Positions 8,301 through 16,603 of a stretch of DNA of 64,000 nt are shown here, piece after piece. The stretch lies in the NCBI GenBank assembly GCA_963742955.1, contig CAVUOA010000008.1, positions 930,001 through 994,000 of the forward strand, in the 5' to 3' direction. A model generated the notes under the pieces. The model had not been told where the DNA came from. It worked only from the letters and a program-made list of their open reading frames with translations, and made no database searches. The DNA comes from CAVUOA01 sp963742955 (GTDB lineage Bacteria > Bacteroidota > Ignavibacteria > Tepidaquicellales > OLB5). Numbering within the stretch: position 1 is the first letter of the stretch; each line of letters begins with the position of its first letter. The translations under genes and the position numbers were made by a program.

Positions 8301-11118
8301 TTGAGTAAGGAGTACCCGGAATTGTATAAACGCCTGTCAACGGCGGATTAGTAATAATATAATAATTTGGCGAAGGTGGAGGAGTTGTACCAGGAGGAGT
8401 TACCCCGCTGCCTCCTGCCGGATTTGTTCCGCAGTTTGGTGATAACGGGGGTGTACCTACATCCTGAGCCGCAATATAATAAAACACTGTATCTCCAATA
8501 CTGAGAGTGCCCATTGAATCAACAACTATTGTGAATGTGTAGTTGTCACCGGCAGAAGAAGTTTTATTCCTGTATTTAAAGGTACTGTTAGCACCTTTTT
8601 TATAATATATTCTCGGGTCATTTGGAGGAGTCGTCTGCAGTAATAGGTTATCTGTAATTGCTGCAGTCAAATTTCTGTTTGTTGTGAGCCCGGTGTTAGT
8701 TAACGGAACATATGATACAATAGGTTTTTGTAAATCGCCGAGTGTGAAAGTACCTTCATCTGCTCCAACATCAGGAGTCAATACGTTCCTGGTCTGATTA
8801 TCGTAGTCAGTATTTATAGCAATAGGCGTTGTTACAGGCGAACCACCGCTTTCTATGCCTGTAGGGGAGCTGATTGAAATATGCAAATCAAACGGGGGAG
8901 TGGTTACATTTACAAAAGGCGGATTTTCCGTGAAAGAACTTGCGTCTCTCGGTGTCATAAGCTGTTTATAATCCGACATGTTTTGTAAGAAGTTAGACCC
9001 GTCATTGTATATCAGCTGATTAGGAGAAGGAGTACCTGCATAGAAATCATTGTTATCTGATGCAGATGAATACGTAGATATATTAAACGAATTGCGGAAA
9101 TAAGCAGTTACATACCCGCCGGTAGGACCTGGAATTGAATTGTTAACAACAATGTTGTTTTTTAATTCAAGCGTCGGAGTCGTAGATGCATATATACCTG
9201 CACAACCGAATGTTGTGACTGATGTACTTGAGGCATTCAGATAAACTGAATTGTAATAAGCATAATCATTTGTGCCTCCGGAAAAATAAATGCCGGCTAA
9301 ACCAATTGCAGATGTAGAGGTAGTAGCTCTAAGGTCAGAAATGAAATTATTGTAAAAATAATTAGTTGTTCCGCTTGTAATATATCCGCCATAAATGGTT
9401 CCGGTTGTAGTATACAAAGCTGTTACCTTGTTATTATATATCTTAGATATGTTTCCCGTTGAAGAATATAATCCGTAAATAGAACCGCCGGTAGTATTTA
9501 AATTATATAGTGTGTCACCATAAATGTTCTTGTCCATTGAGGCAGCACAGTATAATCCGTAAATAGTACCCGCTCCGGATATATTAACATCTCTAAAACT
9601 ATTATTAAAGATATCTGCTGTACCTCCTGCGGCTCCGGAGCTTTGATAATAGCAATAAAATCCGCCGGTGCTCAGATTAGGTCTTGAAATATTTTTAACA
9701 GTATTGTTTGAACATGTAAGGGTATATACAATGCTTCCAGTCAAATATATTCCGTAAGAAGTCGATGTTGAAGGTATTGTCAAATCTTTAATGGTATTTC
9801 CCGTAATGTTTAAAATAGGACCTGAAGAGGGAACATAAAGCAAATAATGGGTACCGGTACCCAATGCCGATTGAGTTCTTGTAAAATCTGAAATAAGGTT
9901 ATTATTTATCTGCCATATATTGCTTGTTGCAGTGCCTCCGGAAATATACAGGAAATAAACACTTCCCGTAGAAGTTGTAGATGCACTTCCGTAATTATTG
10001 TTAATTATTTTGTTTCCCGTAACGTTTAAATTGTAAGCAGATGCAGTGTTGTATATTAAATACATAGCGCCTGTGGTTGCAGTTGAATACGAACAGTTTT
10101 GAATTACGTTATTTGTAATATTTACAGTGTTATCCGTTCCTGTGCTTCCCATAGCATTGCTTATTGCGTACATAGATGAAGTTGTTGACCCCGATGCAAC
10201 TGAAATGGTATCCCCGTAAATATCAACATTTGAGTTTGTCCCTGTTGATAAAAATATACCATATAGTGTGCTGGTAGCAGCAGTACCTCCGGAATTATCA
10301 ATATTTGAATTAAAAACTTTCATACCGTTTTGGTATATACCGTAGACACCATATGCAGTTGTAGTTGAGCCGTAATTGAATATTTTATTTTGTCTTCCCC
10401 CGGCTGCTCCAACCTCATTGTTCTGGTCATAAAGATCGTAAGGTGCCGCTGCTGAATATCCGCCTATCCAGATACCGGTATTTGCATTTGAAATAATATT
10501 ACTGTAAAAATTGTTGCGGGAATTTGTACCAAGCGTATCTGTTACAGTAACTGTTGTTGTTGATGCTGTTGTATGATTAGCCGAGTAAATTCCTTTAGTG
10601 TTGAGATTTGATTTTTCGAGAATGATTGAACAATTTTTAATTGTTACATATCTGCAGCCGTTTGTACCGTCTGCTTTTAACAATGCGTAACCCCATTCCA
10701 TCTGTGTGGTTGTAGTTGTGTTAGCAACATTTTCCTGCAGGTCAATTCCGTCAAATGTGATGTAATCGGAACCGGATAAAATTATTATTCCGTCAAGAGT
10801 TGTACTAACCCCAATACCTGCTGTAATTAAAGGGTTTGCTCCGGAACCCGATTTCTGAAATACAATAGGATTAGACGCAGTGCCTGTAGCTGTAATAATT
10901 AAGTTAGCTGCTGTTTCAGTGTAACCCGATGCAACATTAAAAGTAACACCTCCCGAACCAACTCCCAGCGAGTTCAAGTCTGTAATTGCTGCAAGTATTG
11001 AAGCGTAATTACCGGGAATAGTTTTAGTTCCTGTCAACTGTGCAAAAGTATTTCCCGAAGTTAAACCTACTATTATAAATATAAATAGCAGGTTAAAAAA
11101 TTTTGTAAACTTTTTCAT
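5356..11118 (-). CDS. Giant secreted parallel beta-helix protein with a dockerin-type C-terminus
   Basis: A 1920-residue protein with a Sec signal peptide (ending NTFAQ). Two homologous beta-helix halves follow, at about 27-840 and 925-1690. Each opens with IPG.Y.SI..AI.D and GGVTFNV..G.TETAANL and closes with a TDYD.QTRN...PDVGADEG segment. The helices are built of NxxxYNNxI-like turns rich in Asn, Tyr, Ser and Thr. At about 1700-1920 comes an Ignavibacteria-type module (LKVYLEGFYAPEPGDNPVKG) ending in two dockerin calcium loops, GDPNQDGEIGALD and CDFNGDEDVTGVD. There is no T9SS tail. It is likely a cell-surface or matrix protein attached through its dockerin. The downstream 279-residue T9SS protein is the natural partner candidate. 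Confidence 0.85.
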   Translation of the reverse strand: MKKFTKFFNLLFIFIIVGLTSGNTFAQLTGTKTIPGNYASILAAITDLNSLGVGSGGVTFNVASGYTETAANLIITATGTASNPIVFQKSGSGANPLITAGIGVSTTLDGIIILSGSDYITFDGIDLQENVANTTTTTQMEWGYALLKADGTNGCRYVTIKNCSIILEKSNLNTKGIYSANHTTASTTTVTVTDTLGTNSRNNFYSNIISNANTGIWIGGYSAAAPYDLYDQNNEVGAAGGRQNKIFNYGSTTTAYGVYGIYQNGMKVFNSNIDNSGGTAATSTLYGIFLSTGTNSNVDIYGDTISVASGSTTSSMYAISNAMGSTGTDNTVNITNNVIQNCSYSTATTGAMYLIYNTASAYNLNVTGNKIINNNYGSASTTSTGSVYFLYISGGTATSNIWQINNNLISDFTRTQSALGTGTHYLLYVPSSGPILNITGNTIKDLTIPSTSTSYGIYLTGSIVYTLTCSNNTVKNISRPNLSTGGFYCYYQSSGAAGGTADIFNNSFRDVNISGAGTIYGLYCAASMDKNIYGDTLYNLNTTGGSIYGLYSSTGNISKIYNNKVTALYTTTGTIYGGYITSGTTNYFYNNFISDLRATTSTSAIGLAGIYFSGGTNDYAYYNSVYLNASSTSVTTFGCAGIYASTTPTLELKNNIVVNNSIPGPTGGYVTAYFRNSFNISTYSSASDNNDFYAGTPSPNQLIYNDGSNFLQNMSDYKQLMTPRDASSFTENPPFVNVTTPPFDLHISISSPTGIESGGSPVTTPIAINTDYDNQTRNVLTPDVGADEGTFTLGDLQKPIVSYVPLTNTGLTTNRNLTAAITDNLLLQTTPPNDPRIYYKKGANSTFKYRNKTSSAGDNYTFTIVVDSMGTLSIGDTVFYYIAAQDVGTPPLSPNCGTNPAGGSGVTPPGTTPPPSPNYYIITNPPLTGVYTIPGTPYSTIASAIGDVSLRGVGTGGVTFNVLAGHTETAANLLLEVDNSSSSPIVFQKSGTGQNPLITAAPGVGSLDAIIIISGADYVTFNGIDVRDSSANTTTITQMESGYALVKIDGTNGARNNTIKNCNITLDKTNTNTAGIYCNNHTAYSTSQLIVTDTMGTNSNNRFYSNIISNTNNGIYINGYADGTPYSYYDRNNEIGTTGSMQNKIYNFGSTTTAYGIYCIYQNGFKVFNTNINNSGGTPSTSTLYGMYLSTGINSNVDIYNDTVTVVGGGTTGTLGAIYNAMGATGTSNTINIYNNVIQNCSYDQATSPTMYYLYMSAGGYNVSIHDNKIINNTYGSASATATGTMYFIYTFGGLASCNVWEMYNNVISNNSRIQTALSTGTVYMLYNSASGPTMNVHDNTISDNSLPSTSTMYGIYMSSSYMTAFNFYNNRFFNISRPNLSTGSIYCIYHTGGAASGTANLYNNTVNNVSISGAGSIYGIYTSNSNVDKNVYLDTVYNLTSAGGSIYGIYSSSGVTTKIYQNRIYGLCDTAGAVYGAYFGSGTNNYIYNNFISDLTAPASTSAPAVSGIYFSSGTNDYAYYNTIYLNAVSNSVTTFGTACIYGSSTPTVELRNNVVVNVSVPGPTGGNTVAYQRSSTTLTTYSSSSNYNDFYAGTPTYNRVIFYDGTNSDSTLEAYKTRVSPRDANSFTENPPFINVSSVPYNLHISPSIPTLIESGGTPVTAPITITTDYDGQTRNATTPDVGADEGNFTPFLQFPSLDLKVYLEGFYAPEPGDNPVKGNMTKGNITKGKINDSPLSQVADTINIYLADSTQGYAFVDSVKVFLGTAGSVTTPFSRVTTGRYYIVVRHRNHLETWSKYGVNFTGGNTTSYDFTTAANMAYGDNMKQVGTVWVLYGGDPNQDGEIGALDIPIFISQFGTQGYLSCDFNGDEDVTGVDQQILILNYGITLSRPSTVVLNPANSKDLKEYQKKAIEIKNNN

Positions 11119-11201
11119 ACTTTTAAAAATTTTTTAGTTGAAATTCGAACAATCATTTATTGGGATTTCAGTAAAGTGAGTAGTCAAAAATAAACATTAT
11201 A

Positions 11202-11280
11202 ACTTACGTGCGCTGTAAGTAATAATGGAGTTTTTATGTAGGAGTTATCTTAAATTAATGTAGGAATATCCCTACATTAA
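11202..11280. promoter_or_regulatory. Pair of inverted repeats upstream of the beta-helix gene
   Basis: ACTTAC (11202-11207) pairs with GTAAGT (11215-11220). Further on, TTAATGTAGG (11255-11264) pairs perfectly with CCTACATTAA (11271-11280) around a 6-base loop; the arms extend by two more A/T pairs. A related half-site, ATGTAGGAG, occurs at 11236-11245. They lie 85-160 bases upstream of the minus-strand start at 11118, so they may be operator sites. There is no T-run suited to termination. Confidence 0.4.
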
Positions 11281-11334
11281 TTATTTGAAAATTTATAGTT
11301 TCCTGAAGTATTTGAGGGTTTTTCTCTTAAATAT

Positions 11335-11360
11335 TAAAAAAACAAGGGTTTGCGCCCTTG
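11335..11360 (-). terminator. Rho-independent terminator after the upstream dockerin/T9SS pair
   Basis: Read on the minus strand, CAAGGG and CCCTTG (plus-strand 11343-11348 and 11355-11360) form a 6-bp stem with a 6-base loop, followed by eight T residues. It lies 45 bases past the stop of the 279-residue gene that ends at 11405 and separates it from the beta-helix gene. Confidence 0.8.
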
Positions 11361-11404
11361 CTATTCAACTAACACAGGAAGGAAGAGTGATTGGTAGGAA
11401 AACT

Positions 11405-12244
11405 TTATTTAACTAAAATCATTTTTTTAACACTTGAATAATCACCGGCTTCAAGCTTATAGATATAAGTGCCGCTTGCAAGGTTACCTGCATCCCAGCT
11501 TACATCATAACTGCCTGCATTCTTCTTTTCATCTACTAGTTTGATTACCTCTCTGCCCAATACATCGTATATTATCAGCTTTGTGTACGTTGCTTTCGGT
11601 AAATCAAACTTAATTGTTGTGCTGGGATTGAACGGGTTTGGATAGTTCTGGTACAGGTTATACACTGTTGGGATTACTGTTGTATTGTTTTCTGTATTTA
11701 CCACTATTCCGCCCGGAGGATTGGTTATATTCCATGTTGTGTTATAGGTCAACAGTACTGTACTGTCAAACACTGTTGTCGGAAACTGGTCCGGCGGTAC
11801 CCTGAATGTCATTGTGGCTAACACTGTCGAATCTATCCTGTTCCACCTCAATGTTGCTAAGCGGTATGTACCGGGTGCAAAACTGTAAAACCCGCTCGTG
11901 TTGAAGGTTAATATATTCAGTCCTATTGCTGCACCGCTGGCTACCGATGTGGTTGTCATTGCCAGATATCCGTTGGCATTGTGTATGTTAGCATTGGGGT
12001 TTATTGCAGGATTATCAGCTTTTACCGTTAAACCTGCTGTATTCGGTGTGGTTGCGAAGTTTACCCTGATATTGGATGAACCTACCGCCCAGGTCTGGCC
12101 TGCTGGTACCGTTACATTCAGGTCATAACAGAAATAAAAGTTCTCTACTCTCGGATTCGTCAGTGTAAATGTTGCCTTTATCTGTCCATAGCTCATGCCG
12201 GTGAAAACTAAAGCTAAGAGAATAAGTAAGATTGATTTTCTCAT
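11405..12244 (-). CDS. Small T9SS-sorted secreted protein, possible dockerin partner (copy A)
   Basis: The second copy of the 279-residue protein at 4421-5260, with signal peptide, beta-rich domain and T9SS type A sorting tail. Most silent and replacement differences between the copies lie in one patch (12019-12142 here against 5035-5158 there), while the rest is almost base-for-base identical. That pattern suggests recent duplication or gene conversion. It follows the 843-residue dockerin gene by 28 bases with no terminator between, so the two are probably made together. Function beyond surface sorting is not known. A cohesin-like role is inferred from the repeated pairing. Confidence 0.85.
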   Translation of the reverse strand: MRKSILLILLALVFTGMSYGQIKATFTLTNPRVENFYFCYDLNVTVPAGQTWAVGSSNIRVNFATTPNTAGLTVKADNPAINPNANIHNANGYLAMTTTSVASGAAIGLNILTFNTSGFYSFAPGTYRLATLRWNRIDSTVLATMTFRVPPDQFPTTVFDSTVLLTYNTTWNITNPPGGIVVNTENNTTVIPTVYNLYQNYPNPFNPSTTIKFDLPKATYTKLIIYDVLGREVIKLVDEKKNAGSYDVSWDAGNLASGTYIYKLEAGDYSSVKKMILVK

Positions 12245-12272
12245 GATTATTTTGATTCCTTATTAAAAAATA

Positions 12273-14804
12273 TTATTTGTTATTATTTTTCATTTCATTT
12301 AATGTTTTCTGTATTTCCTTCAAATCCTTGCGGTTTGCAGGGTTCAGAACCACTGCCGAAGGTCTTGAAAGGGTTATACCGTAGTTCAGTATCAGTATCT
12401 GCTGGTCTACACCGGTTACGTCCTCGTCTCCGTTGAAGTCACAGCTTAGGTAGCCCTGGGTTCCGAACTGTGAAATAAATATCGGGATATCCAATGCTCC
12501 TATTTCTCCGTCCTGGTTCGGGTCGCCGCCGTATAATACCCATACCGTGCCTACCTGTTTCATATTATCGCCGTATGCCATATTTGCTGCTGTTGTAAAG
12601 TCATAGCTTGTTGTATTACCGCCTGTAAAGTTAACACCATATTTACTCCAGGTCTCAAGATGGTTCCTGTGGCGGACTACTATGTAATACCTCCCTGTGG
12701 TTACCCTTGAGAACGGTGTTGTGACCGAACCCGTTGCCCCAAGTAATACCTTCACACTGTCAACAAATGCATACCCCAGAGTACTGTCTGCAAGATATAT
12801 GTTTATTGTATCAGCAACCTGCGAAAGAGGTGAATCATTTATTTTACCCTTGGTAATATTACCTTTGGTCATATTGCCTTTGACCGGATTATCTCCCGGT
12901 TCAGGCGCATAGAATCCTTCAAGATATACCTTTAAGGTCAGGGTTGGGAATAATGCCTGTGTGGTGAAGCTCCATACTGCAGAATAACTGCTGGTACCTC
13001 CTGCATTCTTTGCGTTTACTCTCCAGTAATATGTAGTTTGCTGGCTGAGTCCCGATACCGCTCTTACTGTGTCTGTCAGTGTAGAATCATTTATAATAAA
13101 GCTGGTAAACCCTGAATTAGTTGAAAGCTGTATTCGGTATGTTGCCGCATTAAGAGATTTATGCCATACTAAGTTCAGTGAAACAGGCTGTCCTGTTGAA
13201 CCATTTGAAGGTGAAATTAATACAGGAGCCACAGGAGCTGCAAGAATCGTAGTAAAGCGCCACCATGAACTGAATAAGCCCCACCCTATCTGGTTTTTAG
13301 CTTTTACTCTCCAGTAATAGCTGACATTATTTGCAAGTCCGCTTACCGATTTAGTTGTATCTGTTAATGTTGTATCACGGTTAAGATTTGCCATTGATAC
13401 TGTATCGGTTACCATCTCATACCAGTAATTACCTATTGCATCTGCATTAGTTGACGGGTCGATAAATACATTAGGTACTTTTGTAGTGGTTTTCGGTGCT
13501 TCTTTCTTGTTAAAATCCTTAGCATCCAAACTGGCAAAGGAGGCTGTTTGTTCCGATGCCCTGCTCCACCTGAATTGAATCGATACCGGTTGATTTGCAG
13601 CATTATTCGGTGGATTTATTAAAGCAACCTGGTTTGGATAACCAAGTGTTTTAAACTTATAAATAACCGAATACGAACTCGTTCCGCCTATACCCTTAGC
13701 ATTTACACGCCACCAATAGTTAGTTAACGGGTTTAACCCGGATATAGCTTTTACTGAATCGGTGAGAGTTGAATCATTCACTATCAAAGTAGTAAATAAT
13801 GAATCTAAAGAAAGCTGAACTCTATACGTTGTAGCATTTAAAGATTTATGCCACACAAGCGTAATAGACTGGTTCTGTCCAACCGAGTTATTCGGTGGGC
13901 TGATAAGAACAGGAGCCACCGGTGCTGCTAATATGGTTGTAAAGCGCCACCATGAACTGAATGTACCCCACCCTATCTGGTTCTTTGCTTTAACTCTCCA
14001 GTAATAGCTGACATTATTTGCAAGTCCGCTGACTGATTTTGTTGTATCTGTCAGTGTTGTATCACGGTTAAGATTTGCCATTGATACTGTATCGGTTACC
14101 ATCTCATACCAGTAATTACCTATTGCATCTGCATTAGTTAACGGGTCGATAAATACATTAGGTACTTTTGTAGTGGTTTTTGGCGCTTCTTTCTTGTTAA
14201 AATCCTTAGCATCCAAACTGGCAAACGGAGCAGTCTGTTCCGATGCCCTGCTCCACCTGAATTGAATCGATACCGGTTGATTTGCAGCATTATTCGGTGG
14301 ATTTATTAAAGCAACCTGGTTTGGGTATCCCAGAGTTTTAAATTTATATACAACTGAATAAGAGCTCGTTCCGCCTATACCTTTTGCATTAACCCGCCAC
14401 CAATAGTTAGTTAACGGTGAGAGACCTGATACTGTTCTAATTGAATCAGTTATGGTTGAATCATTAACTAATGTAGTATTAAAAAGCGAATCAGTTGAAA
14501 GCTGTACACGGTATGTTACAGCGCCAAAGCTCTTCTGCCATATAAGATTAACCGTTAATAACTGACCAATTGCATTGTATGAAGGACTTGACAGCTGGGG
14601 TGCATTTGGCGTCAGAGGTATAAGGCACCATGTCCCCGCGCCTGTTACTGCACCGTTAACCACTCTTTGGTCAGAGCAGACATCTGCCCCGGACTGTATA
14701 TCAACAGCAGCACTATTATCAATCTGTATAATACTCTGGCTTCTCAATAAAGCCGGTGAAAGGACAACTGCAAATATTAAGATAATAAATATTAATTTTT
14801 TCAT
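12273..14804 (-). CDS. Secreted fibronectin-III-like repeat protein with dockerin-type C-terminus
   Basis: An 843-residue protein with a Sec signal peptide. An N-terminal segment holds a CSDQ...GAGTWC motif. Five FN3-like domains follow, each with TYRVQLS and YYWRVxAKNxxGxSxxS signatures. A domain of about 120 residues (NPPNNAANQPVSIQFRWSRA ... SSWWRFTT) is duplicated almost exactly at about 160-290 and 390-520. The last 220 residues are nearly identical to the C-terminus of the 1920-residue protein, including three K-G-N-(M/I)-T-like units and two dockerin calcium loops (GDPNQDGEIGALD, CDFNGDEDVTGVD). There is no T9SS tail. It is probably held on the surface by dockerin binding. It sits between an S74 protein gene and the small T9SS gene. 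Confidence 0.85.
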   Translation of the reverse strand: MKKLIFIILIFAVVLSPALLRSQSIIQIDNSAAVDIQSGADVCSDQRVVNGAVTGAGTWCLIPLTPNAPQLSSPSYNAIGQLLTVNLIWQKSFGAVTYRVQLSTDSLFNTTLVNDSTITDSIRTVSGLSPLTNYWWRVNAKGIGGTSSYSVVYKFKTLGYPNQVALINPPNNAANQPVSIQFRWSRASEQTAPFASLDAKDFNKKEAPKTTTKVPNVFIDPLTNADAIGNYWYEMVTDTVSMANLNRDTTLTDTTKSVSGLANNVSYYWRVKAKNQIGWGTFSSWWRFTTILAAPVAPVLISPPNNSVGQNQSITLVWHKSLNATTYRVQLSLDSLFTTLIVNDSTLTDSVKAISGLNPLTNYWWRVNAKGIGGTSSYSVIYKFKTLGYPNQVALINPPNNAANQPVSIQFRWSRASEQTASFASLDAKDFNKKEAPKTTTKVPNVFIDPSTNADAIGNYWYEMVTDTVSMANLNRDTTLTDTTKSVSGLANNVSYYWRVKAKNQIGWGLFSSWWRFTTILAAPVAPVLISPSNGSTGQPVSLNLVWHKSLNAATYRIQLSTNSGFTSFIINDSTLTDTVRAVSGLSQQTTYYWRVNAKNAGGTSSYSAVWSFTTQALFPTLTLKVYLEGFYAPEPGDNPVKGNMTKGNITKGKINDSPLSQVADTINIYLADSTLGYAFVDSVKVLLGATGSVTTPFSRVTTGRYYIVVRHRNHLETWSKYGVNFTGGNTTSYDFTTAANMAYGDNMKQVGTVWVLYGGDPNQDGEIGALDIPIFISQFGTQGYLSCDFNGDEDVTGVDQQILILNYGITLSRPSAVVLNPANRKDLKEIQKTLNEMKNNNK

Positions 14805-14832
14805 TTCAGTGCTGCTATTAATTCTTTTTTTA

Positions 14833-16053
14833 TTATTTGTTATTTACGCTGAGGACTTCATCATTCTTATTGCTATTGATAAAATTTATCAGTTCATTCT
14901 GTGTCTTTTCCAGTTTTGCAAGCTTTTCTTTAACGTCTTTCAACGATTCAATTTCATTTTTAAGCTCCTTATTTTCTGATTTTAGTTCAGCTATTTCGTT
15001 GTCTTTCTCAGATTTCAAATCCTGCACTGCTTTTACTACTACAGGTAAAAGATTACCATACGTTGCTTCCCACTTATCCGGATTATCTTTTAATACAAGG
15101 TTAAGCCACTGGGCTTGTTCAGTTGTCTGAACTTCGTCAAGTTCCTGAGCTATAAAACCTGCTGTCGGAGCTTCCTGCATTTTACTGCCGTCTGATACAT
15201 TATTATCATACCACTCACGCTTATCCCAGTTGAACTGGCGGGGTTTGAGTTTCATAATGAATTCAAGCCCTTGCGAAAGATTAGTTATGTTTCTTTTATC
15301 CCTTGCATCCGATAGACTTGTAATAGTCTGTACGTTACATCGGAGAGAGGTAACATAAATATTACCAAGTGTAATCTGGTTTAGAGCTGTTGGTGTAGTA
15401 GGCGCTGCATCAATACCTATGCAGGTTAAATTAGCTCCGGTTGTTATAGTTGAACCGGCATTGTACCCTAATGCGGTGTTATAATTACCTGTGTTGTAAA
15501 GCAAAGAGCTGTTCCCTACAGCGGTATTTTGAAAACCTGTGGTGTTGGAGTAAAGAGCGTCCCATCCGAATGCTGAATTCTGAACGCCTGTGGTATTGTT
15601 GTTCATTGACCGTCTCCCGAAAGCTGAATTATAATTCCCGGTTGAATTGGAACCAAGAGAATACGTTCCAAATGCGGAATTTTCATTACCTGTTGTGAGA
15701 GAATTTAAAGTGCTCTGCCCTACCGCAGTATTTTCAATCCCCGTCAAAGTAAAATCACCTGATGCTATACCGAGGAATGTATTTGAGCTTCCGTAGTTAT
15801 GTAAGAATTTATAAGTACCCTTGAAAATTACACCTTCTGTTGAAGTTGCCGTCAGCGGAAGTACAAGACTTCGGTTAAGAGTTAAATTACCTGTACTCTG
15901 CGGTACGGTAAGAAACGTGTTGGTTGTATCCCTGATAATAAACTGTCCGCTTACAGCAAGCTTGCCGTTAATGTTTTGTGAAAACAGCGCGCCAGAGAAA
16001 AGCATATTAACTATTAAAAGGCATACTGCGAAAATAATTGTTCTTGTTTTCAT
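14833..16053 (-). CDS. Secreted repeat protein with peptidase S74 (intramolecular chaperone) domain, short form
   Basis: A 406-residue protein with a signal peptide ending near SGALFSQ. About five 17-residue repeats follow (NSAFGxxxLxSNTTGxx), then a peptidase S74 domain from about 255 (SLSDARDKRNI, LKPRQFNWDK, AGFIAQELDEV, YGNLLPVVVKAVQDLK), then a heptad-rich coiled coil to the end. S74 domains help trimeric fibre proteins fold and then cut themselves off with a Ser-Lys pair; here Ser and Lys of S-D-A-R-D-K fit. The product is probably a trimeric surface fibre. It is a shorter paralogue of 17485-19635. It ends 29 bases before the dockerin gene, in the same direction. Confidence 0.88.
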   Translation of the reverse strand: MKTRTIIFAVCLLIVNMLFSGALFSQNINGKLAVSGQFIIRDTTNTFLTVPQSTGNLTLNRSLVLPLTATSTEGVIFKGTYKFLHNYGSSNTFLGIASGDFTLTGIENTAVGQSTLNSLTTGNENSAFGTYSLGSNSTGNYNSAFGRRSMNNNTTGVQNSAFGWDALYSNTTGFQNTAVGNSSLLYNTGNYNTALGYNAGSTITTGANLTCIGIDAAPTTPTALNQITLGNIYVTSLRCNVQTITSLSDARDKRNITNLSQGLEFIMKLKPRQFNWDKREWYDNNVSDGSKMQEAPTAGFIAQELDEVQTTEQAQWLNLVLKDNPDKWEATYGNLLPVVVKAVQDLKSEKDNEIAELKSENKELKNEIESLKDVKEKLAKLEKTQNELINFINSNKNDEVLSVNNK

Positions 16054-16064
16054 TGTTTTATAAT

Positions 16065-16541
16065 TTATTTAATTAAACTCATTTTGATTACTTTTGTGAA
16101 ATTACCAGCTTCTATCCTGCAATAGTACAAACCCGATGCAAGATTTGTCCCATCAACTGTAAATTGATAGTAGCCTGCATGTTGATTCCCGTCATACAAA
16201 ACACCAGCTTCTCTTCCCAGCTCATCATATAGCTTTATAGTTACGTAACTTTCCTGCGGTACTTGATATTTCAGCATTGTAACCGGGTTAAAAGGATTAG
16301 GATAGTTTTGTAGTAAATTAAAATCCAACGGCATTTCGTTTGAAACCGGCGGCTCAACAGCAACAAGTCCTCCGCAAACGTTACCGCTGCCGTACAGTAT
16401 ACCTGAACCGTTTAATATGTCAGCGCAAAGGTTTGTACCCGTTAAAACTCCCATGGATGTGCCTGTACCGAGGGTTAGCACACTTTGAGAACAAGCTGAT
16501 GCAGTTATTAAAAGTAATGCTGTTAAAATTATTGTTTTCAT
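16065..16541 (-). CDS. Small T9SS-sorted protein with a two-cysteine head
   Basis: A 158-residue protein. Its signal peptide (MKTIILTALLLITASACSQ) could also be read as a lipoprotein signal because of the Cys near the cleavage site. A short Gly-rich segment TGTNLCADILNGSG...GSGNVCGG follows, then a T9SS type A domain (NLLQNYPNPFNPVTMLKY ... LASGLYYCRIEAGNF ... MSLIK). The C-A-D...G-x-G-x-x-C head resembles the N-terminus of the 843-residue dockerin protein (CSDQ...GAGTWC). It overlaps no neighbour; the gap to the S74 gene is 11 bases. It is probably a small surface anchor or adaptor. No enzymatic motif is visible. Confidence 0.8.
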   Translation of the reverse strand: MKTIILTALLLITASACSQSVLTLGTGTSMGVLTGTNLCADILNGSGILYGSGNVCGGLVAVEPPVSNEMPLDFNLLQNYPNPFNPVTMLKYQVPQESYVTIKLYDELGREAGVLYDGNQHAGYYQFTVDGTNLASGLYYCRIEAGNFTKVIKMSLIK

Positions 16542-16603
16542 ATATATTCAATTAAATATTTTTTTAATTCCGGTTAATAACATGTTTAATTTTTGTGGTT
16601 CAC

